49,552 nucleotides of DNA from Pararhizobium_B sp051960215 (lineage in GTDB: Bacteria; Pseudomonadota; Alphaproteobacteria; Rhizobiales; Rhizobiaceae), in contig JBQCEN010000121.1 of NCBI GenBank assembly GCA_051960215.1, positions 1-49,552 of the forward strand. Direction: 5' to 3'. Position 1 is the first letter of the stretch. Each line of letters opens with the position of its first letter. This document shows, one piece after another, positions 26,050 to 34,261 of the stretch. A program made the translations under genes and the position numbers. The notes below the pieces were generated by a model. The model was not told where the DNA came from and did not search any database. It saw only the letters and a list, made by a program, of their open reading frames with translations.

Positions 26050-27408
26050 TTACTTGATCGCGTCCCAGGCCGCCTGCACCTCCTTTGCCGCGTCCTCGGC
26101 GGATTCGCCGCCGACGAAGTTCACCATCGCCTTCCAGAAGGCGCCGGCGCCGATCTTGCCCGGCATCAGGTCCGAGCCATCGAAGCGATAGGTCGTCGCC
26201 TCGAGCAGGATCGTGTCCTCCCGCTTCAGCACGTCGTTCGGATAGACGTCGGTGTTGGCGAGCTTGAAGGGCGTCAGGAAGCCGGTCTGGGCCATCCAGA
26301 TCTCATGCGCGATCGGCGTCTCGAGGAACTGGATGAAGGCCTTGGCCGCCGGGCTGTCCTTGGTGATCATCGCCAGCGTGCCGGCACCCTCGACGGGCTT
26401 GCCGAGCTCGGGATGATCGGCGTAGGGCGGGAAGTAGAAGAAGTCGACGTCCTTGCCGACCGTCACGCTCTTCGGAAAGAAGTCGGTCACGAACTGCGCC
26501 TGCTTGTGCAGGAAGCATTTCGGCGGAACGGAGAAGAGGCCGTTCGGGCTGTCGCGGAAGTCGGTCGTGGCGACGGCCTGCGGACCGCCGGCGACGAATT
26601 TCGGATTCTTGGCGAACCAGCCGAACTCCTTGATGGCGTTGACGACGGCCGGATCGGTGAAGGGGATCTCGTTCATCGTCCACTTGTCGTAGGTTTCCGG
26701 GGGCGCCGTGCGCAGCAGGATGTCCTCGACCCAGTCGGTCGCCGGCCAGCCGGTCGCGCCGCCGGAGCCGAGGCCGATGCACCAGGGCGTGCCGCCGTCG
26801 GCGACGATCTGCTGCGTCAGTTTCTTCAGGTCCTCCATCGTCTTCGGCACTTCATAGCCGGCGTCCTGGAAGTTCGCCGGCACGTACCAGACGAGCGACT
26901 TGAGGTCGGCCTTGTAGGGGAAGGCGAAGAATTTTTCCGTGCCGTCCTTGCCCTTGTACTTGCCGAACTTCACCCAGGACTCGCCGGCCGCGTAGTTCTT
27001 GCGGACGAAGTCCTCGGTCTCCTGGCCGAGCGGCGTCAGAAGCCCTTTCGACGCCAGGTCCTGGATCAGGCCCGGCTGCGGCAGGATGGCGATGTTGGGC
27101 GGATTGCCGGCCTGGGTGTCGATGACGATCTGCTGTTCGTAGTTCTCCGAGGAGGAGTAATCGACCGTCGCGCCCGTCGCCTTCTCGAAATAGGCGACGA
27201 CCGACATAAAGAGGTCCTGGTCCTGGCCGCGCCACGGGCCGAAGACCGTCAGCTTCTGCCCCTTGAGGTCGTGGTTCTTGGCAAAGTCGTCGTAACTCTT
27301 CCAGGTGAACTTGGAATCCTGGTCGGGCTGGAATTTCAAATCGGCGGCGTGAGCGAAGCCCGTCAAAAGGGCAGCCGCTGCGACACCCGCGAAAAATGTC
27401 TTGAGCAT
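26050..27408 (-). CDS. aglE: Alpha-glucoside ABC transporter periplasmic binding protein AglE
   Basis: The 452-residue extracellular solute-binding protein has signal peptide MLKTFFAGVAAAALLTGFAHA. The mature domain is MalE-like (LTVFGPWRGQDQDLFMSVVA, GNPPNIAILPQPG, FAFPYKADLKSLVWYVP). The ATG at 27408 follows GGGAGGA by 8 bases; the 12-residue upstream extension would spoil the signal peptide. It heads the operon aglE-aglF-aglG-aglK. Typical ligands of the family are sucrose, maltose and trehalose. The usual LacI-type regulator aglR is not upstream; folD is there instead. Confidence 0.88.
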   Translation of the reverse strand: MLKTFFAGVAAAALLTGFAHAADLKFQPDQDSKFTWKSYDDFAKNHDLKGQKLTVFGPWRGQDQDLFMSVVAYFEKATGATVDYSSSENYEQQIVIDTQAGNPPNIAILPQPGLIQDLASKGLLTPLGQETEDFVRKNYAAGESWVKFGKYKGKDGTEKFFAFPYKADLKSLVWYVPANFQDAGYEVPKTMEDLKKLTQQIVADGGTPWCIGLGSGGATGWPATDWVEDILLRTAPPETYDKWTMNEIPFTDPAVVNAIKEFGWFAKNPKFVAGGPQAVATTDFRDSPNGLFSVPPKCFLHKQAQFVTDFFPKSVTVGKDVDFFYFPPYADHPELGKPVEGAGTLAMITKDSPAAKAFIQFLETPIAHEIWMAQTGFLTPFKLANTDVYPNDVLKREDTILLEATTYRFDGSDLMPGKIGAGAFWKAMVNFVGGESAEDAAKEVQAAWDAIK

Positions 27409-27586
27409 CTGGTTATCCTCCCGGTCTCTAATGGACCTCCGCAAAGAATGCTGCAGGAACGGTCGAACAGCAAGAGATGAACCGAAGCGTCGTCAACGCC
27501 TTGGCCTTGGAGAAACTCCTATTGCGCGTGATGCGGAGTCAAGCCCCTGCTCTGATTGCGCCACGAAATGTCGTAGGCCGCGCGCC

Positions 27587-27621
27587 AAAAAAGCGCCGGT
27601 GACGACGACGCCCTGTCCGGC
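27587..27621 (-). terminator. Weak terminator after folD
   Basis: Directly after the folD stop the minus strand reads GCCGG, 17 bases, CCGGCGC and then TTTTTT. The stem is short and the loop long, but the T-run is clear. The aglE promoter must lie between this and 27409. Confidence 0.4.
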
Positions 27622-28521
27622 TCAGAAGGACGGAGCAGCCATTCCTTCGGCGCGGCAGGCGGCGATGACGGTGTTTGCCATCAGCATGGCGATGGTCATC
27701 GGGCCGACGCCGCCGGGCACCGGCGTGATGGCACCCGCGACCTCGGCGCACTCGGCGTAGGCGACATCGCCGACGAGCCGGGTCTTTCCCTCGCCACGCT
27801 CGGGGGCCGGGATGCGGTTGATGCCGACGTCGATGACGGTCGCGCCGGGCTTCAGCCAGTCGGCCTTGACCATCTCGGCCCGGCCGACCGCGGCGACGAG
27901 GATGTCGGCATTGCGGCAGACGTCCGGAAGGTCGGCGGTGCGCGAATGGGCGGTGGTGACCGTGGCGTTCGCGGCGAGCAGGAGCTGCGCCATCGGCTTG
28001 CCGAAGAGGTTCGAGCGGCCGATGACGACGGCGTGGAGACCCGAGAGGTCGGCGCCGTGGATACGGCGCACCAGCACCATGGCGCCGGCGGGCGTGCAGG
28101 ATATGAGCCCGTTCTTCAGGTCGCCGGTCGCAAGCCGGCCGGCATTCACGACGTTCAGCCCGTCAACGTCCTTCTCGGGGCGGATCGACTGGATCACCTT
28201 CTCCGAGTCGATGTGTTTCGGCAGCGGCAACTGCACCAGGATGCCGTGCACGGACGCGTCGTCATTCAGTTCGCCGACGAGCTTCAGGAGGTCCTCCTCG
28301 GAGATCGCGCCATCGAGCGTGTGCTGGACCGAAGCGAAGCCGCATTCCTTGGCCATGCGACCCTTGGCGCCGACATAGACGTGGCTTGCCGGGTCGTCGC
28401 CGACGATGACGACGGCAAGGCCGGGCTGCCTGCCCGTCTCCGACGCAAGGCGCTCCGTCGCCGCCTTCACCGCCGCGATGACCTTTGCCGCCTCCGCCTT
28501 GCCGTCGATGACCGTCGCCAT
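27622..28521 (-). CDS. folD: Bifunctional methylenetetrahydrofolate dehydrogenase/cyclohydrolase
   Basis: FolD interconverts 5,10-methylene-, methenyl- and 10-formyl-tetrahydrofolate, supplying one-carbon units for purines and formyl-Met. The 299-residue protein has the catalytic region SHVYVGAKGRMAKECGF (Tyr/Lys pair), the QLPLPKHI block, the SCTPAGAMVLV substrate loop and the NADP-binding motif VVIGRSNLFGKPMAQLL, ending with VIDVGINRIP. GGGAGGA lies upstream of the start. It sits between the flagellar cluster and the agl operon, on the same strand but with separate regulation likely. Confidence 0.96.
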   Translation of the reverse strand: MATVIDGKAEAAKVIAAVKAATERLASETGRQPGLAVVIVGDDPASHVYVGAKGRMAKECGFASVQHTLDGAISEEDLLKLVGELNDDASVHGILVQLPLPKHIDSEKVIQSIRPEKDVDGLNVVNAGRLATGDLKNGLISCTPAGAMVLVRRIHGADLSGLHAVVIGRSNLFGKPMAQLLLAANATVTTAHSRTADLPDVCRNADILVAAVGRAEMVKADWLKPGATVIDVGINRIPAPERGEGKTRLVGDVAYAECAEVAGAITPVPGGVGPMTIAMLMANTVIAACRAEGMAAPSF

Positions 28522-28738
28522 GTCGCCTCATCCTCCCGATGTCCTGTCGCCTTTGTAAACCAGCCGTGCGGCGGCCGTGATGGCCTGGATGCGCCCTCGC
28601 CTGTCGAAATTCCCGAAGGGGCAGTCGCGGTCAAGCGCATGCCATGGAATGGGACACCATGTCCTGCGGGGAATTCCGGCCAACCCGCCCATCACGATCG
28701 GCCGCGGCCGGCGTCGAGATCGGCAGGGGCGCGGGCTG

Positions 28739-29272
28739 TCAGCCGCCGGCCGTGGGCTTGACCAGCCCCTTGTCCGGGACGGGCTTCAGGTCGTTGGAGC
28801 TGTAGTTGCCGCGCACGCGGCTCGCGCGGATATCCTCCTTCGTCAGATAATCGATCTGGTCGACCATGACGTCGTGGAAGAGCTCCTTGCCGACGCGCTT
28901 GTTGAGCGCGTCCTTGACCTGCTTGCGGAACGCCGCCAGATCGAAATTGTCCATCTTCGGGAAGTCGATCACGCGGTTGCCGACGAGCAGCGTGTAGAGC
29001 TCGTCGGTGACGAGATCCTTGGCCGGCACGCTCATCGCCGACAGTTCGCTCGGGTCGACCGTATAGACGAGGCGGACGAGGAAATAGCCGTGCACGATGC
29101 CGCCGCTGATGACCGGCACGGAGGTCAGGTCGCCGCGCACGTAGTCGAGGCCGCCGAAGAAGGGCGCCGGCGGCTTTTCCGACGCCTTGTTCGCCGACAT
29201 CTGCATCGAGACGTAGACCGAGCCGAGCGACAGGACGCAGATCCAGACGCCGGTGATCAGAAGCTTGATCAT
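28739..29272 (-). CDS. FliL-like single-pass membrane protein at the end of the flagellar cluster
   Basis: The 177-residue protein has an N-terminal membrane anchor (ITGVWICVLSLGSVYVSM, residues about 6-23) and a periplasmic domain. The run GYFLVRLVYTVDP, then VTDELYTLLV and the C-terminal AAFRKQVKDALNKRVGKELFHDVMVDQIDYL (in part) resembles the stomatin-like periplasmic part of FliL, but overall identity looks low. It overlaps the flgN-like gene by four bases (ATGA). I recall an uncharacterised gene at the same place in Sinorhizobium. A role near the motor is inferred; true fliL lies at 48127. Confidence 0.6.
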   Translation of the reverse strand: MIKLLITGVWICVLSLGSVYVSMQMSANKASEKPPAPFFGGLDYVRGDLTSVPVISGGIVHGYFLVRLVYTVDPSELSAMSVPAKDLVTDELYTLLVGNRVIDFPKMDNFDLAAFRKQVKDALNKRVGKELFHDVMVDQIDYLTKEDIRASRVRGNYSSNDLKPVPDKGLVKPTAGG

Positions 29273-29637
29273 GCCGGGTCGCGGCGCCGGAACTGGTCGG
29301 CGGTATAGGTGCCGTCCGCCTCGGCCGCCTGCATCGCCTCCTTGATGAGGCCGGCGACGGAGCGGACTGCCTCGACGTGCGCCCGCAGCTTCTTCTCGTT
29401 CGCCGCAAGCATGGCGCGGACATCGTCGAGCCTGCGGGCCGAGCGCTCCGTCAGGTCGCCGCGGCCGACGGAGCGGGAGAGCTGCGTCAGCTCGTAAAGG
29501 CAGCGGCTCTTCTGGATGTTCGAGGCGCGCACATCGAAATGCGGATCGGAGCCGATGTCGCGGTTCTCGTTGGCGAGCACCCGCTCGAGCCGGTCAAGGA
29601 CGCCGTTGAGGCGCAGGTCGCTCGACAGATATTCCAT
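29269..29637 (-). CDS. FlgN-like flagellar export chaperone (probable)
   Basis: The 122-residue all-helical protein (LNGVLDRLERVLANEN, LYELTQLSRSVGRG, VRAMLAANEKKLRAHVEAVRSVAGLIKEAMQ in part) ends in a disordered tail (ADGTYTADQFRRRDPA). Size, helical content and place match FlgN-type chaperones for FlgK and FlgL. FlgN sequences diverge strongly, so this is a structural and contextual guess. It overlaps flgJ-like by one base and the FliL-like gene by four. Confidence 0.6.
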   Translation of the reverse strand: MEYLSSDLRLNGVLDRLERVLANENRDIGSDPHFDVRASNIQKSRCLYELTQLSRSVGRGDLTERSARRLDDVRAMLAANEKKLRAHVEAVRSVAGLIKEAMQAAEADGTYTADQFRRRDPA

Positions 29638-30188
29638 TACAGCGCTCCGCTTTTCGTATCGTCGCCGGCCTCGCCCGGGAGCGTCGTGTCGACGGCCTTC
29701 ATCTGCAGTTGGTGGATCAGGCTGTTCGCCATGTTGAGGCTGTCGCCCGAGACGGAGGATGTCGGCACGCCGCGGCCGCCGAGGCTTGAAAGGTGGCCCT
29801 GCAGCAGGTGGTCGGCGATGCCGATGCCGCCGCGGTCGGCGACGACCGTGGCGATCTGCTGGGCCATCATGCTCTTCCAGATGTCGCCGGCGGTGCCCGA
29901 ACCGTAGACGTCCTGACCGTCCTTCGGCAGCATCGACTTGATGAAGCTCTGGAGCACCATCGCCTCGAACTTGCGGTAGGCCTTCGGCACGTCCTTCGCC
30001 GGGACCTTGGCGGCGGCCATCGTGTTGCCGGCGCGGTCGAATTCGGCGCCGAAGGTCTGCTGCGCGGCAGCAGCCGGCCGGGCGAGCGGCGCGCCGGCCG
30101 CAAGCTTCTCGCTTGCCGAACGGACCGACGCCGGATCGGCGGCGCGCACCACGTCGAGAACGAGATCGCTGGAAGGAGATATGGCCAA
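29637..30188 (-). CDS. flgJ: Rod-binding protein (FlgJ N-terminal/CheL-type domain)
   Basis: The protein carries the rod-binding domain: YRKFEAMVLQSFIKSMLPKD, then YGSGTAGDIWKSMMAQQIATVVADRGGIGIAD. It lacks the C-terminal muramidase of enteric FlgJ, as is usual in alphaproteobacteria. It caps or assists assembly of the periplasmic rod. The start is uncertain: no ATG is available. TTG at 30188 gives MAISPSSDLVLDVV (183 residues), which looks like rhizobial homologues; TTG at 30233 overlaps the preceding stop region and adds 15 unlike residues. Confidence 0.8.
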   Translation of the reverse strand: MAISPSSDLVLDVVRAADPASVRSASEKLAAGAPLARPAAAAQQTFGAEFDRAGNTMAAAKVPAKDVPKAYRKFEAMVLQSFIKSMLPKDGQDVYGSGTAGDIWKSMMAQQIATVVADRGGIGIADHLLQGHLSSLGGRGVPTSSVSGDSLNMANSLIHQLQMKAVDTTLPGEAGDDTKSGAL

Positions 30189-30235
30189 GGTTTCGAGCAC
30201 CCCTCGTCTTTCGGGCGCATTATCGGCGGCCAAGC

Positions 30236-30637
30236 TTACGGCAGGCTGGTGGCGGAGCCGCTTCCGATCCGGTCGATGAGGTCGTAGAGGCTCTCCTCCT
30301 CCGCCTCGCGCTCCTCCGCGGCCCGCGCCGTATGCGCCGCCTCCTGCAGGCGATCCGCCTTGACCCGCTCGCTGAGCAGCTTCGCCTCCTGGACGCTTTC
30401 GAGGCCGGCGAGGCGCCCGTCGCGGACCGTCAGCGTGCCGACGCGGTTCGCATAGAGATGCGAGAAGACGCGATGCTCGGGCGCCATCGATTCCAGCGCG
30501 TCGACGACGTCGGCGAGCGACTGCGCGATCCGGGCGCGCTCCCGGCCCGTATCGGCGAGATCGAGCTCGGCCATCCGCTCGATCTGGCGCTGCACGGCGA
30601 CGAGGCGCTTGAGCTTGCGGGAGCGCGGCTCGGCCAT
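30236..30637 (-). CDS. Coiled-coil flagellar protein, FliJ-like
   Basis: The 133-residue protein is nearly all charged helix: RKLKRLVAVQRQIERMAELDLA at the N end (in part) and ERVKADRLQEAAHTARAAEE near the C end. Size, heptad-like pattern and location just after fliR suggest a FliJ-type export-gate component. FliJ homologues are poorly conserved, so the name is tentative. It begins three bases after the fliR stop. The frame remains open far upstream into fliR, but that part is a shadow. Confidence 0.6.
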   Translation of the reverse strand: MAEPRSRKLKRLVAVQRQIERMAELDLADTGRERARIAQSLADVVDALESMAPEHRVFSHLYANRVGTLTVRDGRLAGLESVQEAKLLSERVKADRLQEAAHTARAAEEREAEEESLYDLIDRIGSGSATSLP

Positions 30638-30639
30638 CC

Positions 30640-31392
30640 TCAGCGCCCGGAGAAGACGGTGTCGAACTGGCTGGCGAACAGGTGGAAGAACTCCGCCGCG
30701 CCGAAATAGAAGAGCACGAGCCCGCCCGCGATCAGGGCCGGGACGGAGATGAAGTAAACCGGGATCTGCGGAGCGAGCCGGTTGACGAGGCCGACGGCGA
30801 GGTTGAAGACGAAGCCGTAGATGATGAAGGGGCTCGCAAGCTGCAGGACGACCATGAAGGCCTTCGAGAGCGTATCCGTGAGCGTGACCAGCGCGTCCTG
30901 CGGGTCGAACGCCTGCCCCGCCGGCATGAAGTCGTAGGAATGCGCAAGCGCGGCGATCACCACCTGGTGGAAGTTCAGCGCGAAGAGCAGCATCAGGCCG
31001 ACGAAGTTGACCAGCGTCGCAAGCTCGGACTGCGACATGGGCTCGACGATATCGACGGAGCTGATGGAATTGAAGCCGATCAGCATGGCCATGGAGGTGC
31101 CGGCGAACTGCAGCGCGAGCACGTAGAGCCGGGCGATCATGCCGAGCGTGCCGCCGATCAGCACTTCGCCGCCGACGAGCGCCAGGTAGCTCGTCGTGTC
31201 GGACGAGACCTTCGGATAGATCTGGTTCCAGATCAGCGGCAGGATCGCCATCGACAGCGCGAGCGCCATGAAGAGGCGGATCTGCATGGCGACGCGCGCG
31301 GAGGAGAAGCCGGGCATCACCATGACGCAGGTGCCGATCCGGCAGAAGGCCGCGAAGAGCGCCAGGACCGTCCCTTGAGGGTCCGTGATCAC
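30640..31392 (-). CDS. fliR: Flagellar export gate protein FliR
   Basis: This membrane protein of the type III export gate has 250 residues with about six hydrophobic segments (VLALFAAFCRIGTCVMVMPGF, IWNQIYPK, GTSMAMLIGFNS, LMLLFALNFHQVVI, ISVPALIAGGLVLFYFG). The start is a GTG at 31392 whose last bases overlap the flhA stop (GTGATC), giving VITDPQGTVLALF. The open frame continues much further upstream through flhA in another register, which is not coding. It sits directly after flhA, as in rhizobia. Confidence 0.9.
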   Translation of the reverse strand: MITDPQGTVLALFAAFCRIGTCVMVMPGFSSARVAMQIRLFMALALSMAILPLIWNQIYPKVSSDTTSYLALVGGEVLIGGTLGMIARLYVLALQFAGTSMAMLIGFNSISSVDIVEPMSQSELATLVNFVGLMLLFALNFHQVVIAALAHSYDFMPAGQAFDPQDALVTLTDTLSKAFMVVLQLASPFIIYGFVFNLAVGLVNRLAPQIPVYFISVPALIAGGLVLFYFGAAEFFHLFASQFDTVFSGR

Positions 31393-33488
31393 GAGATGGC
31401 GCCCAGGATCTTGATCTCGATGCCCTTGGCGATCTCGACATGGGAGAGGACGGCGAGCGTCGGGAAGAGGCGCTCGACGATCATCCGCACGTAAGGCCTT
31501 GCGTCGGGGGAAGTCACCAGGACGAAGGGCGCGCCCTTGTCCATCTGCTCGCGCACGACCTTCGTCGTCTGCTCGCTGAACTCCTCGAGCTGGCGCGGGT
31601 CGATGTCGAATTCGATCACCTCGCCCTTGTTGTCGCGCTTCAGGGCCTGGTGGAAGGCGAGGTCCCAGCGCCCACCAAGCCGCAGGATGCGGAGCACGCC
31701 GTTCTCGGTGAGGTCGCCGCATAGCTGCTGCGCCATGCGCACGCGCACGTGCTCGACGATCTGCTCGCTCTTCTTCACGAGCGGCGAGATTTCGGCGACG
31801 GCTTCGAGGATCAGGTGCAGGTTGCGGATCGAGACGCGCTCGGCGAGCAGCAGCTTCAACACCGCCTGCAGCCCCGAATAGGACATGTGCGAGGAGCAGA
31901 TCTCGTCGGCGAGCTTGCGGTATTCCGGGTCCAGCCGCTCGATCAGCACCTTCATGTCCTTGTAGGAGAGAAGCTGCGGCAGGTTGTTGCGGATCACCTC
32001 GCTCAGATGCGTCAGCACGATCGAGACGTTGTCGATCGGCTGGAAGCCCTCGCGCTTCAGGTCCTCTGTGAAATGCTCGGGAACCGAGATCGCCGGCATG
32101 CCGAAGGCGGGCTCGCGGATTTCGTCTCCCGGCACGCTCGGCAGGCGGCCGCTGCCGGTGATCACCATCACCTCGCCGACGCGGACCGTGTTGGAGGCGA
32201 CGGTCGTCCCGTGGATGCGGATCTGGTAGGTCTTCTCGGGGATCGAGATGTCGTCGCTGACCTTGATCTCGGGAACGACGAAGCCGTACTGGGCGGCGAA
32301 CTTCTTGCGCATCTTGCCGACCCGGAAGGCGAGCTCCTGGTGGGAGCCGAGAAGGCGCATCGCCACCTGCTTGCCGAGCAGCAGCTCGACCTCGGCGGTC
32401 TTCAGGATCGACTTCACCGAATCTCGCTCCTGCGCCTCGGCCTCCCGGACCTTCTTCACCTCGTCGGCGCGCGCGGCGGCGTCGCGGCTCGCCGTCTGGC
32501 GCGGGATGAACCAGCTTCCGAAGGCCATCACGCCGCTCAGGAACGCGAAGGGCAGGAACGGCAGGCCGGGGAGCAGCGCGAGGATCGCAAGCAGGATCGA
32601 AGCGACGAAGAGGGCCCGGGGATAGGCGCTCAACTGGCCGATGACGGCCTGGTCGGCGGAGCCGATCGTACCGCCGCGCGAGACGAGGAGGCCGGCGGCG
32701 AGCGAGACGATCAGCGCCGGGACCTGCGAGACGAGACCGTCGCCGACGGACAGCTTGACGAAGACGTCGGCCGCCTCGCCGATCGGCATGCCGTGGCGGG
32801 CATAGCCGATGATGATGCCGCCGAAGATGTTGATGCCGGTGATGATCAGGCCGGCGATCGCGTCGCCGCGCACGAATTTCGAGGCGCCGTCCATGGCGCC
32901 GAAGAAGGAGCTCTCCTCCTCGAGCTCGCGCCGGCGGCGCTGCGCCTCCTTCTCGTCGATGATGCCGGCGGAAAGGTCGGCGTCGATCGACATCTGCTTG
33001 CCGGGGATGGCATCGAGGGTGAAGCGCGCGCCGACCTCGGCGATACGCGTCGCGCCCTTGGTGATGACGATGAAGTTCACCGTGATCAGGATCAGGAAGA
33101 CGATGACGCCGATGACGAAGTCGCCCGACATGACCATGCTCGCGAAGCCGGCGATGACATGGCCGGCGGCGGTCGTTCCCTCGTTGCCGTGCGACAGGAT
33201 CATGCGCGTCGTCGCGATGTTGAGCGACAGGCGCGTCATCGTCGCGATCAGCAGGATCGTCGGAAAGGAGGAGAAGTCGAGCGGCCGCTGGATCCACAGC
33301 GACGTCATCAGGATCAGCACCGAGAAGGCGATCGAGAAGGCGAGCCCGATATCGATCAGGAAGGCCGGGATCGGCAGGAACAGGATCGAGAGGATGATGA
33401 CGATGCCGATCGCAAACCCGATGTCGCGGCCCTGCGGCGCGACTTTGGGAAGGGCAAGCGCGGGTGACTGGGCCATGGCTCTCGACAT
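31389..33488 (-). CDS. flhA: Flagellar export apparatus protein FlhA
   Basis: The 699-residue protein has about eight N-terminal membrane segments and a cytoplasmic C domain that docks chaperone-substrate complexes. Key blocks are RDIGFAIGIVIILSILFLPIPAFLIDIGLAFSIAFSVLI (in part), the FHIPEP-type loop MPGKQMSIDADLSAGIIDEKEA (in part, here AIPGKQMSIDADL), and FVPLSVGDGLVSQVPALIVSLAAGLLV-like LSVGDGLVSQVPAL. The start is either ATG at 33488 or the ATG four codons later; neither has a strong ribosome site. It is first in the operon flhA-fliR-fliJ-like-flgJ-flgN-like-fliL-like, with a candidate promoter at 33534. Confidence 0.95.
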   Translation of the reverse strand: MSRAMAQSPALALPKVAPQGRDIGFAIGIVIILSILFLPIPAFLIDIGLAFSIAFSVLILMTSLWIQRPLDFSSFPTILLIATMTRLSLNIATTRMILSHGNEGTTAAGHVIAGFASMVMSGDFVIGVIVFLILITVNFIVITKGATRIAEVGARFTLDAIPGKQMSIDADLSAGIIDEKEAQRRRRELEEESSFFGAMDGASKFVRGDAIAGLIITGINIFGGIIIGYARHGMPIGEAADVFVKLSVGDGLVSQVPALIVSLAAGLLVSRGGTIGSADQAVIGQLSAYPRALFVASILLAILALLPGLPFLPFAFLSGVMAFGSWFIPRQTASRDAAARADEVKKVREAEAQERDSVKSILKTAEVELLLGKQVAMRLLGSHQELAFRVGKMRKKFAAQYGFVVPEIKVSDDISIPEKTYQIRIHGTTVASNTVRVGEVMVITGSGRLPSVPGDEIREPAFGMPAISVPEHFTEDLKREGFQPIDNVSIVLTHLSEVIRNNLPQLLSYKDMKVLIERLDPEYRKLADEICSSHMSYSGLQAVLKLLLAERVSIRNLHLILEAVAEISPLVKKSEQIVEHVRVRMAQQLCGDLTENGVLRILRLGGRWDLAFHQALKRDNKGEVIEFDIDPRQLEEFSEQTTKVVREQMDKGAPFVLVTSPDARPYVRMIVERLFPTLAVLSHVEIAKGIEIKILGAIS

Positions 33489-33533
33489 TCTTCGCGGACG
33501 CGCGGCGCCTCATGCGCCGCGGATGCGAGAGCG

Positions 33534-33563
33534 ATGCTAGCCGGCGAAGCTTGTGCGAGGGTG
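33534..33563 (-). promoter_or_regulatory. Candidate flagellar promoter of flhA (shared element)
   Basis: On the minus strand CACCCTCGCACAAG is followed by a -10-like TAGCAT exactly 17 bases after ACCCTC. The first 14 bases match the copy before the motB operon in 13 positions. The predicted leader is about 40 bases. See the findings for comparison of the three copies. Confidence 0.5.
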
Positions 33564-33577
33564 GGCCGCGAGCCTGG

Positions 33578-33844
33578 CTAGAAGCCGGACTGGATGCGCG
33601 AGAAGACGAGGTTCGTGAAGGTCGAGATCTGGGCGCCGACGAAGGGCGCCGTGAGGGCGACCGTGAGCAGGATCGCGACGATCTTCGGCACGAAGGTGAG
33701 CGTGATCTCCTGCACCTGGGTCAGCGCCTGCAGGAAGGCGATCCCGACGCCGACGACCATCGCCACCAGCACCGCCGGGCCGGAGGCGATGATGACCGTC
33801 CAGATCAGCTGCTGGACGAGGTCGAGGGCATCGGCTTCGTTCAT
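33578..33844 (-). CDS. fliQ: Flagellar export gate protein FliQ
   Basis: The 88-residue protein has two membrane hairpin segments (LIWTVIIASGPAVLVAMVVGVGIAFLQ and IVAILLTVALTAPFVGAQI, in part), the standard FliQ layout with ALTQVQEITLTFVPK between. FliQ forms the export gate with FliP and FliR. It is the last gene of the rem-flgE operon, 6 bases after flgD. Confidence 0.93.
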   Translation of the reverse strand: MNEADALDLVQQLIWTVIIASGPAVLVAMVVGVGIAFLQALTQVQEITLTFVPKIVAILLTVALTAPFVGAQISTFTNLVFSRIQSGF

Positions 33845-33850
33845 GCCGTG

Positions 33851-34261
33851 CTATTTCACCGTCACGCCGGACGTGACGGGGACCTGGTCTCCCGTATCGA
33901 GGAAGGCGGTGAGGCCGCTCGACGTCAGCTGCACCTGCTGGACGACGCCGGTGACCGATCCGTCCGCGCTCGTCAGCGTCCGTCCGATGACGGCGTCGGC
34001 CTCCGAGAGCGCCGATGACGCGATCAGGTTCTCGAGGTTCTTGTTCGTCTGGATCGACTGCTCGACCTGCGAGAAGGTCGCGAGCTGCGAGACCTGTTGC
34101 GTCGGGTCCATCGGGTTCGTCGGGTCCTGGTTCTGCATCTGCGCGATCAGCAGCTTCAGGAACGTGTCGTAATTGACATTGAGCTGGCCTGCCGCCTGGC
34201 TCGACGCCGTCTGGCCCGTCTGCTGGTTCTGCGTCACTCCGGACGTGGCCCCTACCGCCAT
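33851..34261 (-). CDS. flgD: Flagellar hook cap/scaffold protein FlgD
   Basis: The 136-residue protein has the FlgD N-terminal signature NYDTFLKLLIAQMQNQDPTNPMD, followed by TQQVSQLATFSQVEQSIQTN. It is short: the C-terminal Tudor/FnIII-like domains of enteric FlgD are largely missing, as is common in rhizobia. It directs polymerisation of hook subunits. The start overlaps the flbT 3' end by 10 bases. Confidence 0.93.
   Translation of the reverse strand: MAVGATSGVTQNQQTGQTASSQAAGQLNVNYDTFLKLLIAQMQNQDPTNPMDPTQQVSQLATFSQVEQSIQTNKNLENLIASSALSEADAVIGRTLTSADGSVTGVVQQVQLTSSGLTAFLDTGDQVPVTSGVTVK

Noticed and set aside
27487..27499. GCGT/ACGC repeat upstream of aglE as an AglR operator
   Set aside because: Only four bases per arm, so easily due to chance; no other support.
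31749..33467. Plus-strand frame of 572 codons opposite flhA
   Set aside because: Composition is typical of antisense reading (Asp/Arg/His-rich), with no recognisable family.
30640..33513. Minus-strand frame of 957 codons that reads as one very long FliR fusion
   Set aside because: The first 700 codons are an out-of-register reading of flhA. FliR proper begins at the GTG at 31392, overlapping the flhA stop.
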